Origin: JAZKSG01 sp964384785 | Lineage (GTDB): Archaea; Thermoplasmatota; E2; DHVEG-1 | NCBI GenBank assembly: GCA_964384785.1 | Contig: CAYLLH010000002.1 | Coordinates: forward strand, 1-38,603 | DNA length: 38,603 bases | Direction: 5' to 3' | Shown: one piece after another, positions 24,501 to 32,312 of the stretch | How positions within the stretch are numbered: the stretch's first letter is position 1 | How the letters are laid out: every line of letters begins with the position of its first letter | Notes under the pieces: generated by a model | Database searches by the model: none | What the model was told of the DNA's origin: nothing | What the model saw: only the letters and a program-made list of their open reading frames with translations | Made by a program: the position numbers and the translations under genes

Positions 24501-25952
24501 TTATTTAATGTATTCTTCAAGTATCATTAGGAGTTTTTGACTATCTGAGCTTGTCATCCCTGAGTTTCCTAGGAATGTATATTCTGCTTTTGGCATAACA
24601 CCGTTTTCGTTTATCCATATTTTTGTTGATGTTGTACTTGATGATCCGTAATTATAATCATATGAACTGATTTGGTTTTGTTCAATTTCTATTACATAGC
24701 AGTCTGTGAAGTTACCACAATCTAGGAATAGATCTTCTTGATTTACTACATTAAATTTCATTATGTTTTCTACTGAAGAGGTGTAATCTTCTGAGTCGTC
24801 TTCATAAAGATCTGATTGAGAATTTGAATATTCGTGTTCTTCTATTTCTTGAGAGTTTGAACTTGAAACCATTACTTCTTCTGTTTCGTATTCTTCTTCA
24901 TACTCTTCAAATGAGTAACTAAAATCATTCATTTTAAGAGTCATTGTAAAATTCATTATTTTCTCAAATCCTACATATAGTTCATCAAATTCTGGGCACA
25001 TATCCCAGTATTCTTCTGAGAATTCTACTGTGAAATTTGCATCCATATTCATAAAGGAAAACCCTTCCATATACATTCTCATATCTGCTTTGCTTCCTTC
25101 TCTGTCCCAGTCAATTATAAATCCAATCATTACTTCATCAAATTCTAGATAGTCCGTTTGTTCTGTGTTTCCAGAGGCTATGCTTATTTCTTTTAGTATT
25201 TCAAAAAATTCTGTGAAATCTATTTTGTAGTCCATGTAGATGGGTGTGTTATCATTTTGTTTTATATAATAATCGGAGTAGATATAGTAGGATATTTGGT
25301 TTGGTATTTGATTTAAGATTTCTTGTTCTTGTTGTGTGGTTGACATGGATCTGTAACTTTCGAGGTATTCATCCATTGGTATGATTATTCTACCTTCTGT
25401 TTTTACTAGTATGCATTGTTCTCCTTGAAATGTTACTTTTCCGAGGTTTTCTTCGTTTATTTCTCCGATTCTTTGTCCAGGTTTTCCAAGTATGCCGTTT
25501 TGATCATAGAGTCCATATTTTGCTTTGGCGTTTTCTTGCGGTATTGATGTAACTGTTCCACTGGTTAGTGATTGAAGACTTACTTTTGGCCCAAATTCTA
25601 CAGGGTCGAGTTTTTCTGGTTTTTCGGGTATTTTTGGGTCTTCAGGTTCTGTTTGATCTTGTTTTTTTGTATCTGTTTGAGGTTGTATAAAAAATGCTGT
25701 TGAGATTAGCATCATTGCTATTATTACTGTTAGTATTGTTCCTGCTAATATTTTTCTTTTGTTTTGGTTTTTTGGTTGGTTTGTTTGAATGTAATATTTG
25801 TTTATGTATGGTTTGTTTTGCTGCGGGTAGGCTATTTGTTTTTCGAATTGTTGTATTTCTTTTTTGTTTTGTTTTATTTTTTGTCCGCAGTTTTTGCAAA
25901 ATAGGTCTGTAGCGTTTCTTTTTGTTCCACAATTTGGACAATATTTAATCAT
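24501..25952 (-). CDS. Zinc-ribbon membrane protein with large acidic external domain
   Basis: A 483-residue protein of unknown function. The N-terminus is a zinc ribbon (C5, C8, C19, C22). A Gln/Asn/Lys-rich linker follows, then one transmembrane helix at about residues 68-90. The remaining 390 residues are acidic and Ser/Tyr/Glu-rich, probably extracytoplasmic. They include a very Glu/Ser-rich segment (SYSFEEYEEEYETEE) in the second half. The arrangement puts the ribbon inside and the acidic domain outside. GGGTG lies about ten bases before the ATG. Similar zinc-ribbon plus TM proteins are common in Thermoplasmatota and methanogens without known roles. Confidence 0.75.
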   Translation of the reverse strand: MIKYCPNCGTKRNATDLFCKNCGQKIKQNKKEIQQFEKQIAYPQQNKPYINKYYIQTNQPKNQNKRKILAGTILTVIIAMMLISTAFFIQPQTDTKKQDQTEPEDPKIPEKPEKLDPVEFGPKVSLQSLTSGTVTSIPQENAKAKYGLYDQNGILGKPGQRIGEINEENLGKVTFQGEQCILVKTEGRIIIPMDEYLESYRSMSTTQQEQEILNQIPNQISYYIYSDYYIKQNDNTPIYMDYKIDFTEFFEILKEISIASGNTEQTDYLEFDEVMIGFIIDWDREGSKADMRMYMEGFSFMNMDANFTVEFSEEYWDMCPEFDELYVGFEKIMNFTMTLKMNDFSYSFEEYEEEYETEEVMVSSSNSQEIEEHEYSNSQSDLYEDDSEDYTSSVENIMKFNVVNQEDLFLDCGNFTDCYVIEIEQNQISSYDYNYGSSSTTSTKIWINENGVMPKAEYTFLGNSGMTSSDSQKLLMILEEYIK

Positions 25953-26071
25953 TAATTCTTTTCACCCTTTCCTCAATGGTTTTATTTTATCATAAATTGA
26001 TTAAAGTTATACTCTATTACTCAATTTATAAAAACCTTTTGTGTAATTTTTTCAAAATGCGAAAAAAACAA

Positions 26072-26827
26072 CTACAACTCAAAGTTACGGCCATCAGAAG
26101 CAGCAACTACATCAATACCTAACTTTTTAGATACCTTTTCAGCAAAAACCCAAGGTTTAGCTCTAATAGCATTCATACCAAAATGAGTAAGAATACACAA
26201 ACGAGGATCAATCTTTTCAACTATTCTTTCAACATCATCAAACGATAAATGCAAAACCTCCTCTTTAGAATCCCTTAAAACAACATAAAGAACTAAAATA
26301 TCACCATCATAATAAGATTCCAAATCATCAAAATATTTAGTATCCGAAACAATAGAAACACTATTTTTTTCACCATACAAATTCAAACCATAAGTCTCAA
26401 CACCATGAACATGCTTAACAGGCGTAGTAAAAGAAATATTTCCCAAATTGTAACTTTCTTTCTCCTTCAAAATTTTAAGACTTTCAACATGATTTCTAAA
26501 ATGTTCTAAAATAACAGGATCTTCATCCAAAGCATCAGATGGCGCAAAAACCATACCTCTTTTTTTATTGCCGCCATTAGTCATAGCCTCAATCATAATA
26601 TTAACATCATTACAATGATCAATATGGCGATGAGTAAGAACAATACCATCCAAATCCGTAGGTTTGAGTTTAGGACGACTATTCAAACAATTAACCAAAC
26701 AACCTGGACCCGGATCAATAAGAACATCTGTATCATCTAAACTCAACCAAATACCACCAGTTTTACGTAACTGTCTAGTTACAACAAAACGCGCTCCACC
26801 TGTACCAAGAAACTTAATCCTATCCAT
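26072..26827 (-). CDS. Metallo-beta-lactamase-fold hydrolase
   Basis: A 251-residue MBL-fold enzyme. The metal site THRHIDH is at residues 65-71, with further His and Asp in VKHVHGVE, IVSDTKYF and the late ILTHFGMNA. The fold is closest to the RNase Z/PhnP/arylsulfatase-like group, but the flexible arm of true RNase Z is not visible. Substrate is unknown: a cyclic nucleotide, phosphodiester or tRNA 3' end are options. The promoter lies about 30 bases before the ATG, so the mRNA is probably leaderless. It diverges from the AGT-EndoV gene. Confidence 0.85.
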   Translation of the reverse strand: MDRIKFLGTGGARFVVTRQLRKTGGIWLSLDDTDVLIDPGPGCLVNCLNSRPKLKPTDLDGIVLTHRHIDHCNDVNIMIEAMTNGGNKKRGMVFAPSDALDEDPVILEHFRNHVESLKILKEKESYNLGNISFTTPVKHVHGVETYGLNLYGEKNSVSIVSDTKYFDDLESYYDGDILVLYVVLRDSKEEVLHLSFDDVERIVEKIDPRLCILTHFGMNAIRAKPWVFAEKVSKKLGIDVVAASDGRNFEL

Positions 26828-26853
26828 GATTTTAACTTATCCTAAAGAATTGT

Positions 26854-26859
26854 TATAAA
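26854..26859 (-). promoter_or_regulatory. TATA box of the MBL hydrolase gene
   Basis: TTTATA read leftward, centred about 30 bases before the ATG at 26827, implies transcription starting at or within a few bases of the start codon. Confidence 0.5.
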
Positions 26860-26865
26860 CTTTCT

Positions 26866-26885
26866 ATTTTTAACAATTTTTAACA
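26866..26885. repeat. 10-base tandem repeat ATTTTTAACA x2 between divergent promoters
   Basis: Two perfect adjacent copies of ATTTTTAACA, one helical turn apart. They lie between the leftward TATA box (26854-26859) and the rightward one (26898-26905). A candidate regulator site; AT richness makes chance possible. Confidence 0.45.
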
Positions 26886-26897
26886 ACGATAAAAACC

Positions 26898-26905
26898 TTT
26901 TATAT
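26898..26905 (+). promoter_or_regulatory. TATA box of the AGT-EndoV gene
   Basis: TTTATATA centred about 25 bases before the ATG at 26927. The start site would fall at the start codon, and no ribosome-binding site is seen, so the mRNA is probably leaderless. Confidence 0.55.
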
Positions 26906-26926
26906 ATAGGGAACTATCTTAAAAAT

Positions 26927-27865
26927 ATGGATCTTTTTAGATACACCTATGATCTTGTTAAACAAATTCCAGAGGGTATGGTTTCCACTTATGGTTCAGT
27001 TGCATTGGCTTTGGGTGATATTCGGGCGTCTAGAGCTGTGGGTCGTATGATGAATCAAAACCCTGATCCTGACTCTATGCCTTGTTTTAGAATAGTTTAT
27101 TCTGATGGTAAACTAGGAGGTTTTGGAAGAGGTGTAAATGATAAGATAAGACGTTTAAAAGAGGATGGTATCAAGGTTGAAAATGGAGAAATAGTAAATT
27201 TTGAAAAAATACTTTTTACTGATTTTGATACAGATTTTCCTCTTAAAAAACTAAGGAAAAAACAATTAAAAATTAGAGAAAAAATTATTCTTGATGATGC
27301 ATTTCAGGATGATATCAAATCAGTTGCGGGTTTTGATGTAGCATATCCAAGAAATGCTTTTGATGATGCTTGCGCCTCTATTATAATAATGGATTATAAT
27401 AAGAAAAAAATTGTTGAAAAACAAGTTGTTTTTGATAAAATATTTTTTCCTTATATTCCTACTTATCTTTCTTTCCGTGAGTTTCCTTTTGTTAAAAAGT
27501 TAATGGAAAAAATAGATTTTTGTCCTGATGTTTTAATGTTTGATGGAAATGGTATACTACATCCTTATCATGTTGGTATTGCGTCTCATGCTGGTGTTCT
27601 TTTAGATGTTCCATCTGTTGGTGTTGCAAAAAATCTTCTTTGTGGAGATGTTAAAAATGGAGATGTTTTGTTTGATGAACAAATCGTTGGTAAAACATTT
27701 TTTGCTAATGAAAGAATCAAAAACCCTGTTTATGTTTCCACAGGTCACCGTGTTTCTTTAAAGAATTGTGTTGATATTGTTAAAAATTTGAGTTGTTTTA
27801 AGAATCCTGAGCCTCTTAGACTTGCTCATAAACATGCTACAGAAACCCTGAAAAAACAAAAATAA
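26927..27865 (+). CDS. Alkyltransferase-like/endonuclease V fusion DNA repair protein
   Basis: A 312-residue two-domain protein. Residues 1-90 are the C-terminal domain of O6-alkylguanine-DNA alkyltransferase: helix-turn-helix with the arginine finger in RAVGR (36-40), NQNP (43-46) and the active-site cysteine C53. The motif reads PCFR instead of PCHR. Residues 100-312 are endonuclease V, with D137 (GFDVAY), E185 (YLSFRE) and D206 (FDGNG) as metal ligands, SHAGVLLDVPSVGVAK, and the ending PEPLRLAHKHA. EndoV cuts DNA near hypoxanthine. Such fusions are known in Thermoplasmata (characterised in Ferroplasma acidarmanus). The loss of the His next to the cysteine may weaken alkyl transfer. Confidence 0.93.
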   Translation: MDLFRYTYDLVKQIPEGMVSTYGSVALALGDIRASRAVGRMMNQNPDPDSMPCFRIVYSDGKLGGFGRGVNDKIRRLKEDGIKVENGEIVNFEKILFTDFDTDFPLKKLRKKQLKIREKIILDDAFQDDIKSVAGFDVAYPRNAFDDACASIIIMDYNKKKIVEKQVVFDKIFFPYIPTYLSFREFPFVKKLMEKIDFCPDVLMFDGNGILHPYHVGIASHAGVLLDVPSVGVAKNLLCGDVKNGDVLFDEQIVGKTFFANERIKNPVYVSTGHRVSLKNCVDIVKNLSCFKNPEPLRLAHKHATETLKKQK

Positions 27866-27878
27866 CAAATAGTTTTTT

Positions 27879-28751
27879 TTATAGGTCTTCTAAGTCTTTA
27901 CTTGAAATAACTGGTATCTTTTGTTTTTCAAACCATTTACCATATTCTGTTACTTGTGATTTTTTTAAAGCTTTTCTGTGAAAATATACTGCTTTAACAT
28001 TTGGTGTTGCTTTTATAGCTTTTTTAAAAATTTTAGTGTTTATATTTCCTTGTTTGATATGATAACTGGGTATCATATGTCCAAAAGCTGATTTTTTATT
28101 TAGGGCAACATCAGTAAAACGAGGGGCGTAATGCCCTCCACCTATGCCTATGAGTACAGGTATATTATTTGATGTGTTTTTTTCGTATTGGCATTTATTT
28201 AATAGTTCTAGTAGTGATTTTGCTACAGTATTTGCTGGTTTTTCTTTGTTCCATTCTTTTTCATTGCTTCCCACTTCTGCAAACATTGTTGGTGTTTTCA
28301 TATAGGGTCCATGATGAGTAACCTCGTAGCAGACTTGATGAGGTAGTTTTTCTTCTGTTGCATTTTTTTTCATTATTCTTAGTAGTTCAGCCATCATTCT
28401 TGGAAGAGTAGGTGTTAGTGTTTTGTCTTTTCCTCCAAAGTCTGCTTTGCCATAGTTTCCTATTGGATGAGTTGTTAGTGTTGGTTTTCCTGATTTACTT
28501 CTGTGTCTTGATATAAAGATTACTTGTGTGGGTTTTATTTTCAGTTGTTTTTCTACTTGATCTTCGATGTTTTCATGTATTATTGTTTTGTCATTTATTG
28601 TTACTATGTATATGTTTTTTATTTTCTTGTTTTGATATACAGAGTTTTTAAAAAAAGTGTTTATTTCATTCCATTCTGTTTGTCTAAGTAGGCTTTTTTT
28701 TATGTTGGTGCTAGCCGGATCTTGTGTTGATGAGATGATTAATGTGGTCAT
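27879..28751 (-). CDS. dtdA: D-aminoacyl-tRNA deacylase, archaeal type
   Basis: A 290-residue zinc-dependent DtdA (DTD2), which removes D-amino acids from tRNA and, from family work, also clears aldehyde adducts. The signatures are YEVTHHGPYMKTPTMFAEVG around residues 143-162 and IGIGGGHYAPRFTDVAL around 200-216. RHRSKSGKPTLTTHPIGN near residue 83 is also conserved. Length is normal. It ends 13 bases from the convergent AGT-EndoV gene. A putative 48-residue gene lies 44 bases upstream on the same strand. Confidence 0.94.
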   Translation of the reverse strand: MTTLIISSTQDPASTNIKKSLLRQTEWNEINTFFKNSVYQNKKIKNIYIVTINDKTIIHENIEDQVEKQLKIKPTQVIFISRHRSKSGKPTLTTHPIGNYGKADFGGKDKTLTPTLPRMMAELLRIMKKNATEEKLPHQVCYEVTHHGPYMKTPTMFAEVGSNEKEWNKEKPANTVAKSLLELLNKCQYEKNTSNNIPVLIGIGGGHYAPRFTDVALNKKSAFGHMIPSYHIKQGNINTKIFKKAIKATPNVKAVYFHRKALKKSQVTEYGKWFEKQKIPVISSKDLEDL

Positions 28752-28795
28752 TTTTTTGTTGTTTCACCAAGTTTTTTTAAAGCTGTTTAGGTGTT

Positions 28796-28942
28796 TTAGT
28801 TTTTTCGTTTTTCTCTTATTATTTTTTTGACTTTGTCCATTCTTACAAGAAAGTGTATCCGGTCTTCTATTTGACAGATTTTAGCGATTTTTTTTATTTC
28901 GTTTGCTTCATTCTGGCTTGATAGTAATCCTATGACTTTCAT
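28796..28942 (-). CDS. Putative 48-residue protein upstream of dtdA
   Basis: An open frame from ATG at 28942 to TAA at 28796. It begins MKVIGLLSSQNEANEIKK and ends IIREKRKN: a short strand then one or two basic amphipathic helices. It has two cysteine-free ends and one central Cys. It is on the same strand as dtdA and fills a gap of about 270 bases. There is no convincing ribosome site. I do not recognise it. It may be a real small protein cotranscribed with dtdA or a chance frame. Confidence 0.4.
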   Translation of the reverse strand: MKVIGLLSSQNEANEIKKIAKICQIEDRIHFLVRMDKVKKIIREKRKN

Positions 28943-29022
28943 TTTTTCTTGCCAAAAATAATTTTATTTTTTAGATTATATAATAATTATTGTACAGTTG
29001 TTATCAAAAAAAGAATTTTTTT

Positions 29023-29235
29023 TTAATCTGATCTTAAAAATTTTACCAGGACTACTATAAAACCTAAAATTATTGGAAAAAGAATGATATAATATATTAT
29101 ATTTAAACCTAACAAGTATTTAACAAAATTTAGCTTATAGTAATAGGCTGCTACAAAGAGAACTAGAATAAATGGTATAGCAAATCCTATTATCAACGGC
29201 AGTGATTCTCTGTTTACCAAATGTTTCTTCCTCAC
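29023..29235 (-). CDS. Small two-helix membrane protein
   Basis: A 70-residue protein with two predicted transmembrane helices, about residues 11-32 and 40-64, and charged ends (MRKKHLVNRE, KFLRSD). It starts with GTG at 29235. No family is recognised. The region before the start holds an 11-base perfect inverted repeat around a TATA-like GATATAG, suggesting a separately regulated, leaderless transcript. Confidence 0.6.
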   Translation of the reverse strand: MRKKHLVNRESLPLIIGFAIPFILVLFVAAYYYKLNFVKYLLGLNIIYYIILFPIILGFIVVLVKFLRSD

Positions 29236-29236
29236 A

Positions 29237-29274
29237 AAATTATTTGAATCTATGAGTTCTATATCAAATAATTT
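29237..29274 (-). promoter_or_regulatory. Inverted-repeat operator/promoter of the small membrane protein
   Basis: Arms at 29237-29247 and 29264-29274 are perfect 11-base inverted complements (AAATTATTTGA/TCAAATAATTT), 16 bases apart. GATATAG, about 28 bases before the GTG start, lies at one arm. The geometry fits a dimeric repressor site over the TATA box and start site, or an RNA hairpin. Confidence 0.5.
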
Positions 29275-29325
29275 GTATTTAAAGAATCTTTTTATTTTAC
29301 AAAAAATGAAAAAAACATCTTTTTT

Positions 29326-29601
29326 TTATTCTCTTTTTATTGGAGTATAATTTTTGTCTCCTTTGAAAATTTCTTCAACGCTACAGTTGGTAAATGCTAC
29401 ATCCATGTTTTTAGGCCGATATTTTCCATTCTCGGTATCCCAATATACTTCCATCCCATCATCATAAATTGCTAAAATTATGCCTTTGTATTCTTTGGAT
29501 TCACCATCTTTATCTGTATATAACCTTTTTACTCTATCTCCGAGTTCGAAAGCATCATATAATGATGGATAATTTTTTTCTGTTCCCTTCTCTTTTAACA
29601 T
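29326..29601 (-). CDS. Conserved-looking small protein, unknown function
   Basis: A 91-residue acidic protein starting MLKEKGTEKNYPSLYDAF. The centre (ELGDRVKRLYTDKDGESKEY, then KGIILAIYDDGMEVYWD) reads like a small SH3/Tudor-type beta barrel, with 'DG.EVYWD' near its end. I chose ATG at 29601 because GGTGAGG lies just upstream; TTG at 29613 and GTG at 29610 are alternatives. A barrel of this kind often binds nucleic acid or protein, but that is only a guess. Confidence 0.6.
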   Translation of the reverse strand: MLKEKGTEKNYPSLYDAFELGDRVKRLYTDKDGESKEYKGIILAIYDDGMEVYWDTENGKYRPKNMDVAFTNCSVEEIFKGDKNYTPIKRE

Positions 29602-29613
29602 AATCCTCACCAA

Positions 29614-29773
29614 GGTTCTTTTTCCGTAGGTACTTTTTTTATTTTTTTATATTTAAATCATACCTGTAAAAAACAGATTATTGTAAAAATAACAATGTGA
29701 AAATATAACAAAAAAGGATTTTAATGTAACAAATGTTTGTAAAAAGGATGTGTTTTTTGGGAAATAAAAGTTT
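29614..29773. other. AT-rich gap with an inverted word
   Basis: It contains ACAAATGTTTGT (29729-29740), a short palindrome, and T-runs. It lies between the RPA operon end and the small gene's promoter. I see no gene in it. Confidence 0.3.
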
Positions 29774-30700
29774 TTATGTTGTTTTTATTGTTCCAAGTAT
29801 TGGTTCATAGATTAGTCCTTTATCCATAAGAGAATTCAAAGCCTCTTCTATAGAATCCTGATTTATTCCTTCATTTGTGCATTTTTCTGTAATTGAATCC
29901 CAGGAAGCACCTTCTTCTCCTTCTAAAGATTTAATGTTTTCAAAAACCTTTTTTTCTATTTCTTCAAAATCTTTATCAGTTTCCTTATCTTGCGGTGTTT
30001 CTTTTTTTATTTTTTCTTCAGGTTTTTTTTCCTCAGTTGGAGGTTTAGTTGTGTCTTTTGTTTTTTCTTTTTTCTCTGGTGTGCTATCCTCAGGTTTTAG
30101 AAACTGTAATGATTCTTGTATAAGTGCTACATATTTTTCAAGATCTACTTCCCCATAGTTTTTCAATGCCTCTATTATTCCTTCAGATAAATCTTTGCTA
30201 TAACCAAGTTTTTTTAATGCATTAACACTATGATCTGACATTTTCATTGCTTCAAGAACTGCTTCTATACGATTTTTTGTGATTTTACATGTTTCAAGTA
30301 TCCATTGATCTCTTGTCATAGAGTTTACTTCTAATACTTTTTCAGGACGTATCGATACAAACATGTTTCCATCCTCTGGAGTATAAGCATTGGTTTTTCC
30401 AACTACTGCTACAAAAGCTGGTACCTCTATATTTAGAAGTGCATCTGTTGCATCTTGTTGATATTCACCTGAGTAAATTGTGAAAACACCAGTTGGATCG
30501 GATACATGTGCACGAATCATGTCTCCTTGTTCTGAAATGTTTTCTACATCTGTTAAAACACCTATAACAAAAAGTCTGTTTATTTTTGCTCCAAGCGGTG
30601 TAATAATGTAAGATGGAGCCATTTCTCCTTCGCCTTTGATTTCAAATGTTGAATCATTAAATTCTCCAGCGAAAACACGCCATGCTGGTTCTCGTTTCAT
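29774..30700 (-). CDS. RPA-associated (RPA32-like) single-stranded DNA-binding protein
   Basis: A 308-residue archaeal RPA32-type protein (COG3390). The N-terminal 180 residues form an OB-fold domain starting MKREPAWRVFAGEFNDST, with IRAHVSDPTGVFTIYSGEYQ as core strands. A charged Lys/Glu/Pro/Thr linker (about 197-245) follows. The last 60 residues look like a winged helix (GASWDSITEKCTNEGINQDS...LMDKGLIYEP), as in eukaryotic RPA32. It overlaps the RPA1 gene by four bases. It probably binds single-stranded DNA together with RPA1 in replication and repair. Confidence 0.88.
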   Translation of the reverse strand: MKREPAWRVFAGEFNDSTFEIKGEGEMAPSYIITPLGAKINRLFVIGVLTDVENISEQGDMIRAHVSDPTGVFTIYSGEYQQDATDALLNIEVPAFVAVVGKTNAYTPEDGNMFVSIRPEKVLEVNSMTRDQWILETCKITKNRIEAVLEAMKMSDHSVNALKKLGYSKDLSEGIIEALKNYGEVDLEKYVALIQESLQFLKPEDSTPEKKEKTKDTTKPPTEEKKPEEKIKKETPQDKETDKDFEEIEKKVFENIKSLEGEEGASWDSITEKCTNEGINQDSIEEALNSLMDKGLIYEPILGTIKTT

Positions 30701-32001
30701 AAATTCAAATCCTCCAAAGAATCAAGTATCTTTTCAGCCTCATCTTCCAAATCGATGTCCATAAAATCGATTTTTTCAGGTAAAAATCTTGTTCCAAAAG
30801 TATCACTTAAACCATTTCCTCTCATTTTTATTTGTTTTGCAAAAAGCATTTCATGGATTTCATCATTTAGTTCTTCTTCATCCATGTTTTTACATTCATC
30901 AAGTGTTTTACCAAGTATTTCTTCAGAGATTTTACGATTTAAAATAGTGTTAACAGCTCCTGTTCCATCATCTACAACTAATTTAAGACGCAAGTCAGGT
31001 ATACCTTCTACGTTTCCATGAATGTTACATTCATCATCTCTTAGTACACGATTGCATTCCGGGCATCGTTTTATAAATCCTGAACCTGATTGAATGTCAA
31101 TTATTTTGCCTTCAACTTCTACATCTAAAGCTCCACATTTTTCAACTAATGAAAAGAGAGGCAAATGTTTCGTGTTAATATTCTTCTCTTTGATTTTGTC
31201 TTTTTTTAGTTTTTTTACTTCAGAATTTTGGTCAAAAGTGAGTTGAGGCAGCCCTCTCCAGCTTTTTACATATCCACCTTTGATGTTTAGAACATCATCT
31301 TTTTTAAGGTTGAAATCATGCCAGCTAGTAAACTGTGCTTTACCTGTTTCATCAGCAAGTACACCTGAGAATATCTTTTTTTTCTCGTTTTCTACTTCTA
31401 TTTCTTTTTCGTTTAATTCAACTATTTTAGCTGTTACTTCGACTTTACCGATACCTGATTTTAATTCATCTACTTTACATTCTTTAGGTTTAAAAGCACT
31501 CTCAGGTAAACTATCTTTATCTGCTTTTTTTATACTTACTCTGTCCCCAAAGTTTAGCTGAGGTTCTCCACGCCATTCACGTGTGTAAGCATTTGATATC
31601 TCGATTACCTCTCCTTGTTTGACATCGATATCTTTCCATGATGTGAATTGTATCGTGCCGCTTTCATCGCCTAGTATTCCGTAATGTATCTGTTTTTTTT
31701 CACCTTTAACTGTTACCTCTTTTGGGTTTATTGCGATAACATGTCCTTTGAGTTTCACGCTTTTCATGTTTGAATCTATATCACTTATTAGTTTACGTTC
31801 GTTTGATCCTTGGAAGCTGCTTATGTCTGTTTCTGATCCATATTTTTTAATTATTGTTTGTTTTGCTTGATCTATTGGAACTCCATAGTCCATAAATTTT
31901 TTTAATTCTTCTTCTAACTCGTTTTTTTGTACTTTTTTATCAGTGTTTTTGCTTAAAAAATCTAATATGTCATCTACATGTTCGCTGAGATCTTCTACCA
32001 T
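30697..32001 (-). CDS. rpa1: Replication factor A (single-stranded DNA-binding protein, multi-OB)
   Basis: A 434-residue RPA large-subunit-like protein. After a helical N-terminal region (about 1-65), OB folds begin near residues 75 and 175, visible as repeated 'GxxxDETGxxxFTSW' strands (QFTSWKDIDV, QFTSWHDFNL). A third OB fold near residue 290 contains a zinc finger, CPECNRVLRDDECNIHG (Cx2C...Cx2H). It protects single-stranded DNA. GGGAGG lies 13 bases before the ATG, and a TATA-like ATTATAAA at 32081-32088 would give a leader of about 57 bases. Confidence 0.93.
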   Translation of the reverse strand: MVEDLSEHVDDILDFLSKNTDKKVQKNELEEELKKFMDYGVPIDQAKQTIIKKYGSETDISSFQGSNERKLISDIDSNMKSVKLKGHVIAINPKEVTVKGEKKQIHYGILGDESGTIQFTSWKDIDVKQGEVIEISNAYTREWRGEPQLNFGDRVSIKKADKDSLPESAFKPKECKVDELKSGIGKVEVTAKIVELNEKEIEVENEKKKIFSGVLADETGKAQFTSWHDFNLKKDDVLNIKGGYVKSWRGLPQLTFDQNSEVKKLKKDKIKEKNINTKHLPLFSLVEKCGALDVEVEGKIIDIQSGSGFIKRCPECNRVLRDDECNIHGNVEGIPDLRLKLVVDDGTGAVNTILNRKISEEILGKTLDECKNMDEEELNDEIHEMLFAKQIKMRGNGLSDTFGTRFLPEKIDFMDIDLEDEAEKILDSLEDLNL

Positions 32002-32080
32002 AATTCAATATAATCCTCCCAGAAAAATTGAATGTGTTAATTCATATATCAATTTATGCTTATGATTAAGTACAAAATCT

Positions 32081-32088
32081 TTTATAAT
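32081..32088 (-). promoter_or_regulatory. TATA box of the RPA operon
   Basis: ATTATAAA read leftward, about 80-87 bases before the rpa1 ATG, predicts a start near 32058 and a leader that includes GGGAGG. Confidence 0.4.
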
Positions 32089-32227
32089 TTTATTTTTTTT
32101 ATAATTATAACGAAAATTTAAAATTTTGTTGTGATAGTAACAAAATGTTAGAATATTTAACAACTAATTTTTTCCTGTTATAATCTATTACGAAGCCCTT
32201 ATATAACTTTGAAAACATAATATATAT

Positions 32228-32280
32228 TAGTCATCTAAAAGAGAGAGGTTTGATATAGATGATTATTTTTTATTTTTTTT
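32228..32280 (+). ncRNA. Candidate small RNA or terminator hairpin
   Basis: A helix of TTAGTCATCTA-type sequence: 32228-32237 pairs with 32256-32265 (10 pairs, one G-U), with an 18-base loop rich in GAGAGAGG. A T-rich tract runs to 32280. A rightward TATA box at 32198-32206 is placed to start transcription at about 32228. Together they look like a complete minimal transcription unit, but no family is recognised and AT richness may mislead. Confidence 0.3.
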
Positions 32281-32312
32281 TACCATACTATTAAATGCTG
32301 ATAGATTTTTTT

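Larger units (their letters stand above)
32002..32312. other. 311-base gap: rpa promoter, inverted repeats and possible small RNA
   Basis: Contents in order: rpa1 ribosome site (32015-32020) and TATA box (32081-32088, leftward); an imperfect palindrome of AACGAAAATTT and AAATTTTGTT (32109-32130); GTAACAAAATGTT at 32137; TAACA/TGTTA at 32158 and 32176; a rightward TATA box at 32198-32206; a hairpin with U-tract (32228-32280). No convincing protein gene. An 11-codon frame at 32259 follows GAGAGG but ends in a run of Phe. Confidence 0.4.

Noticed and set aside
32259..32294. 11-codon leader peptide after GAGAGG
   Set aside because: Its codons are mostly the T-tract of the hairpin, no downstream gene is on that strand, and it is more simply read as a terminator.
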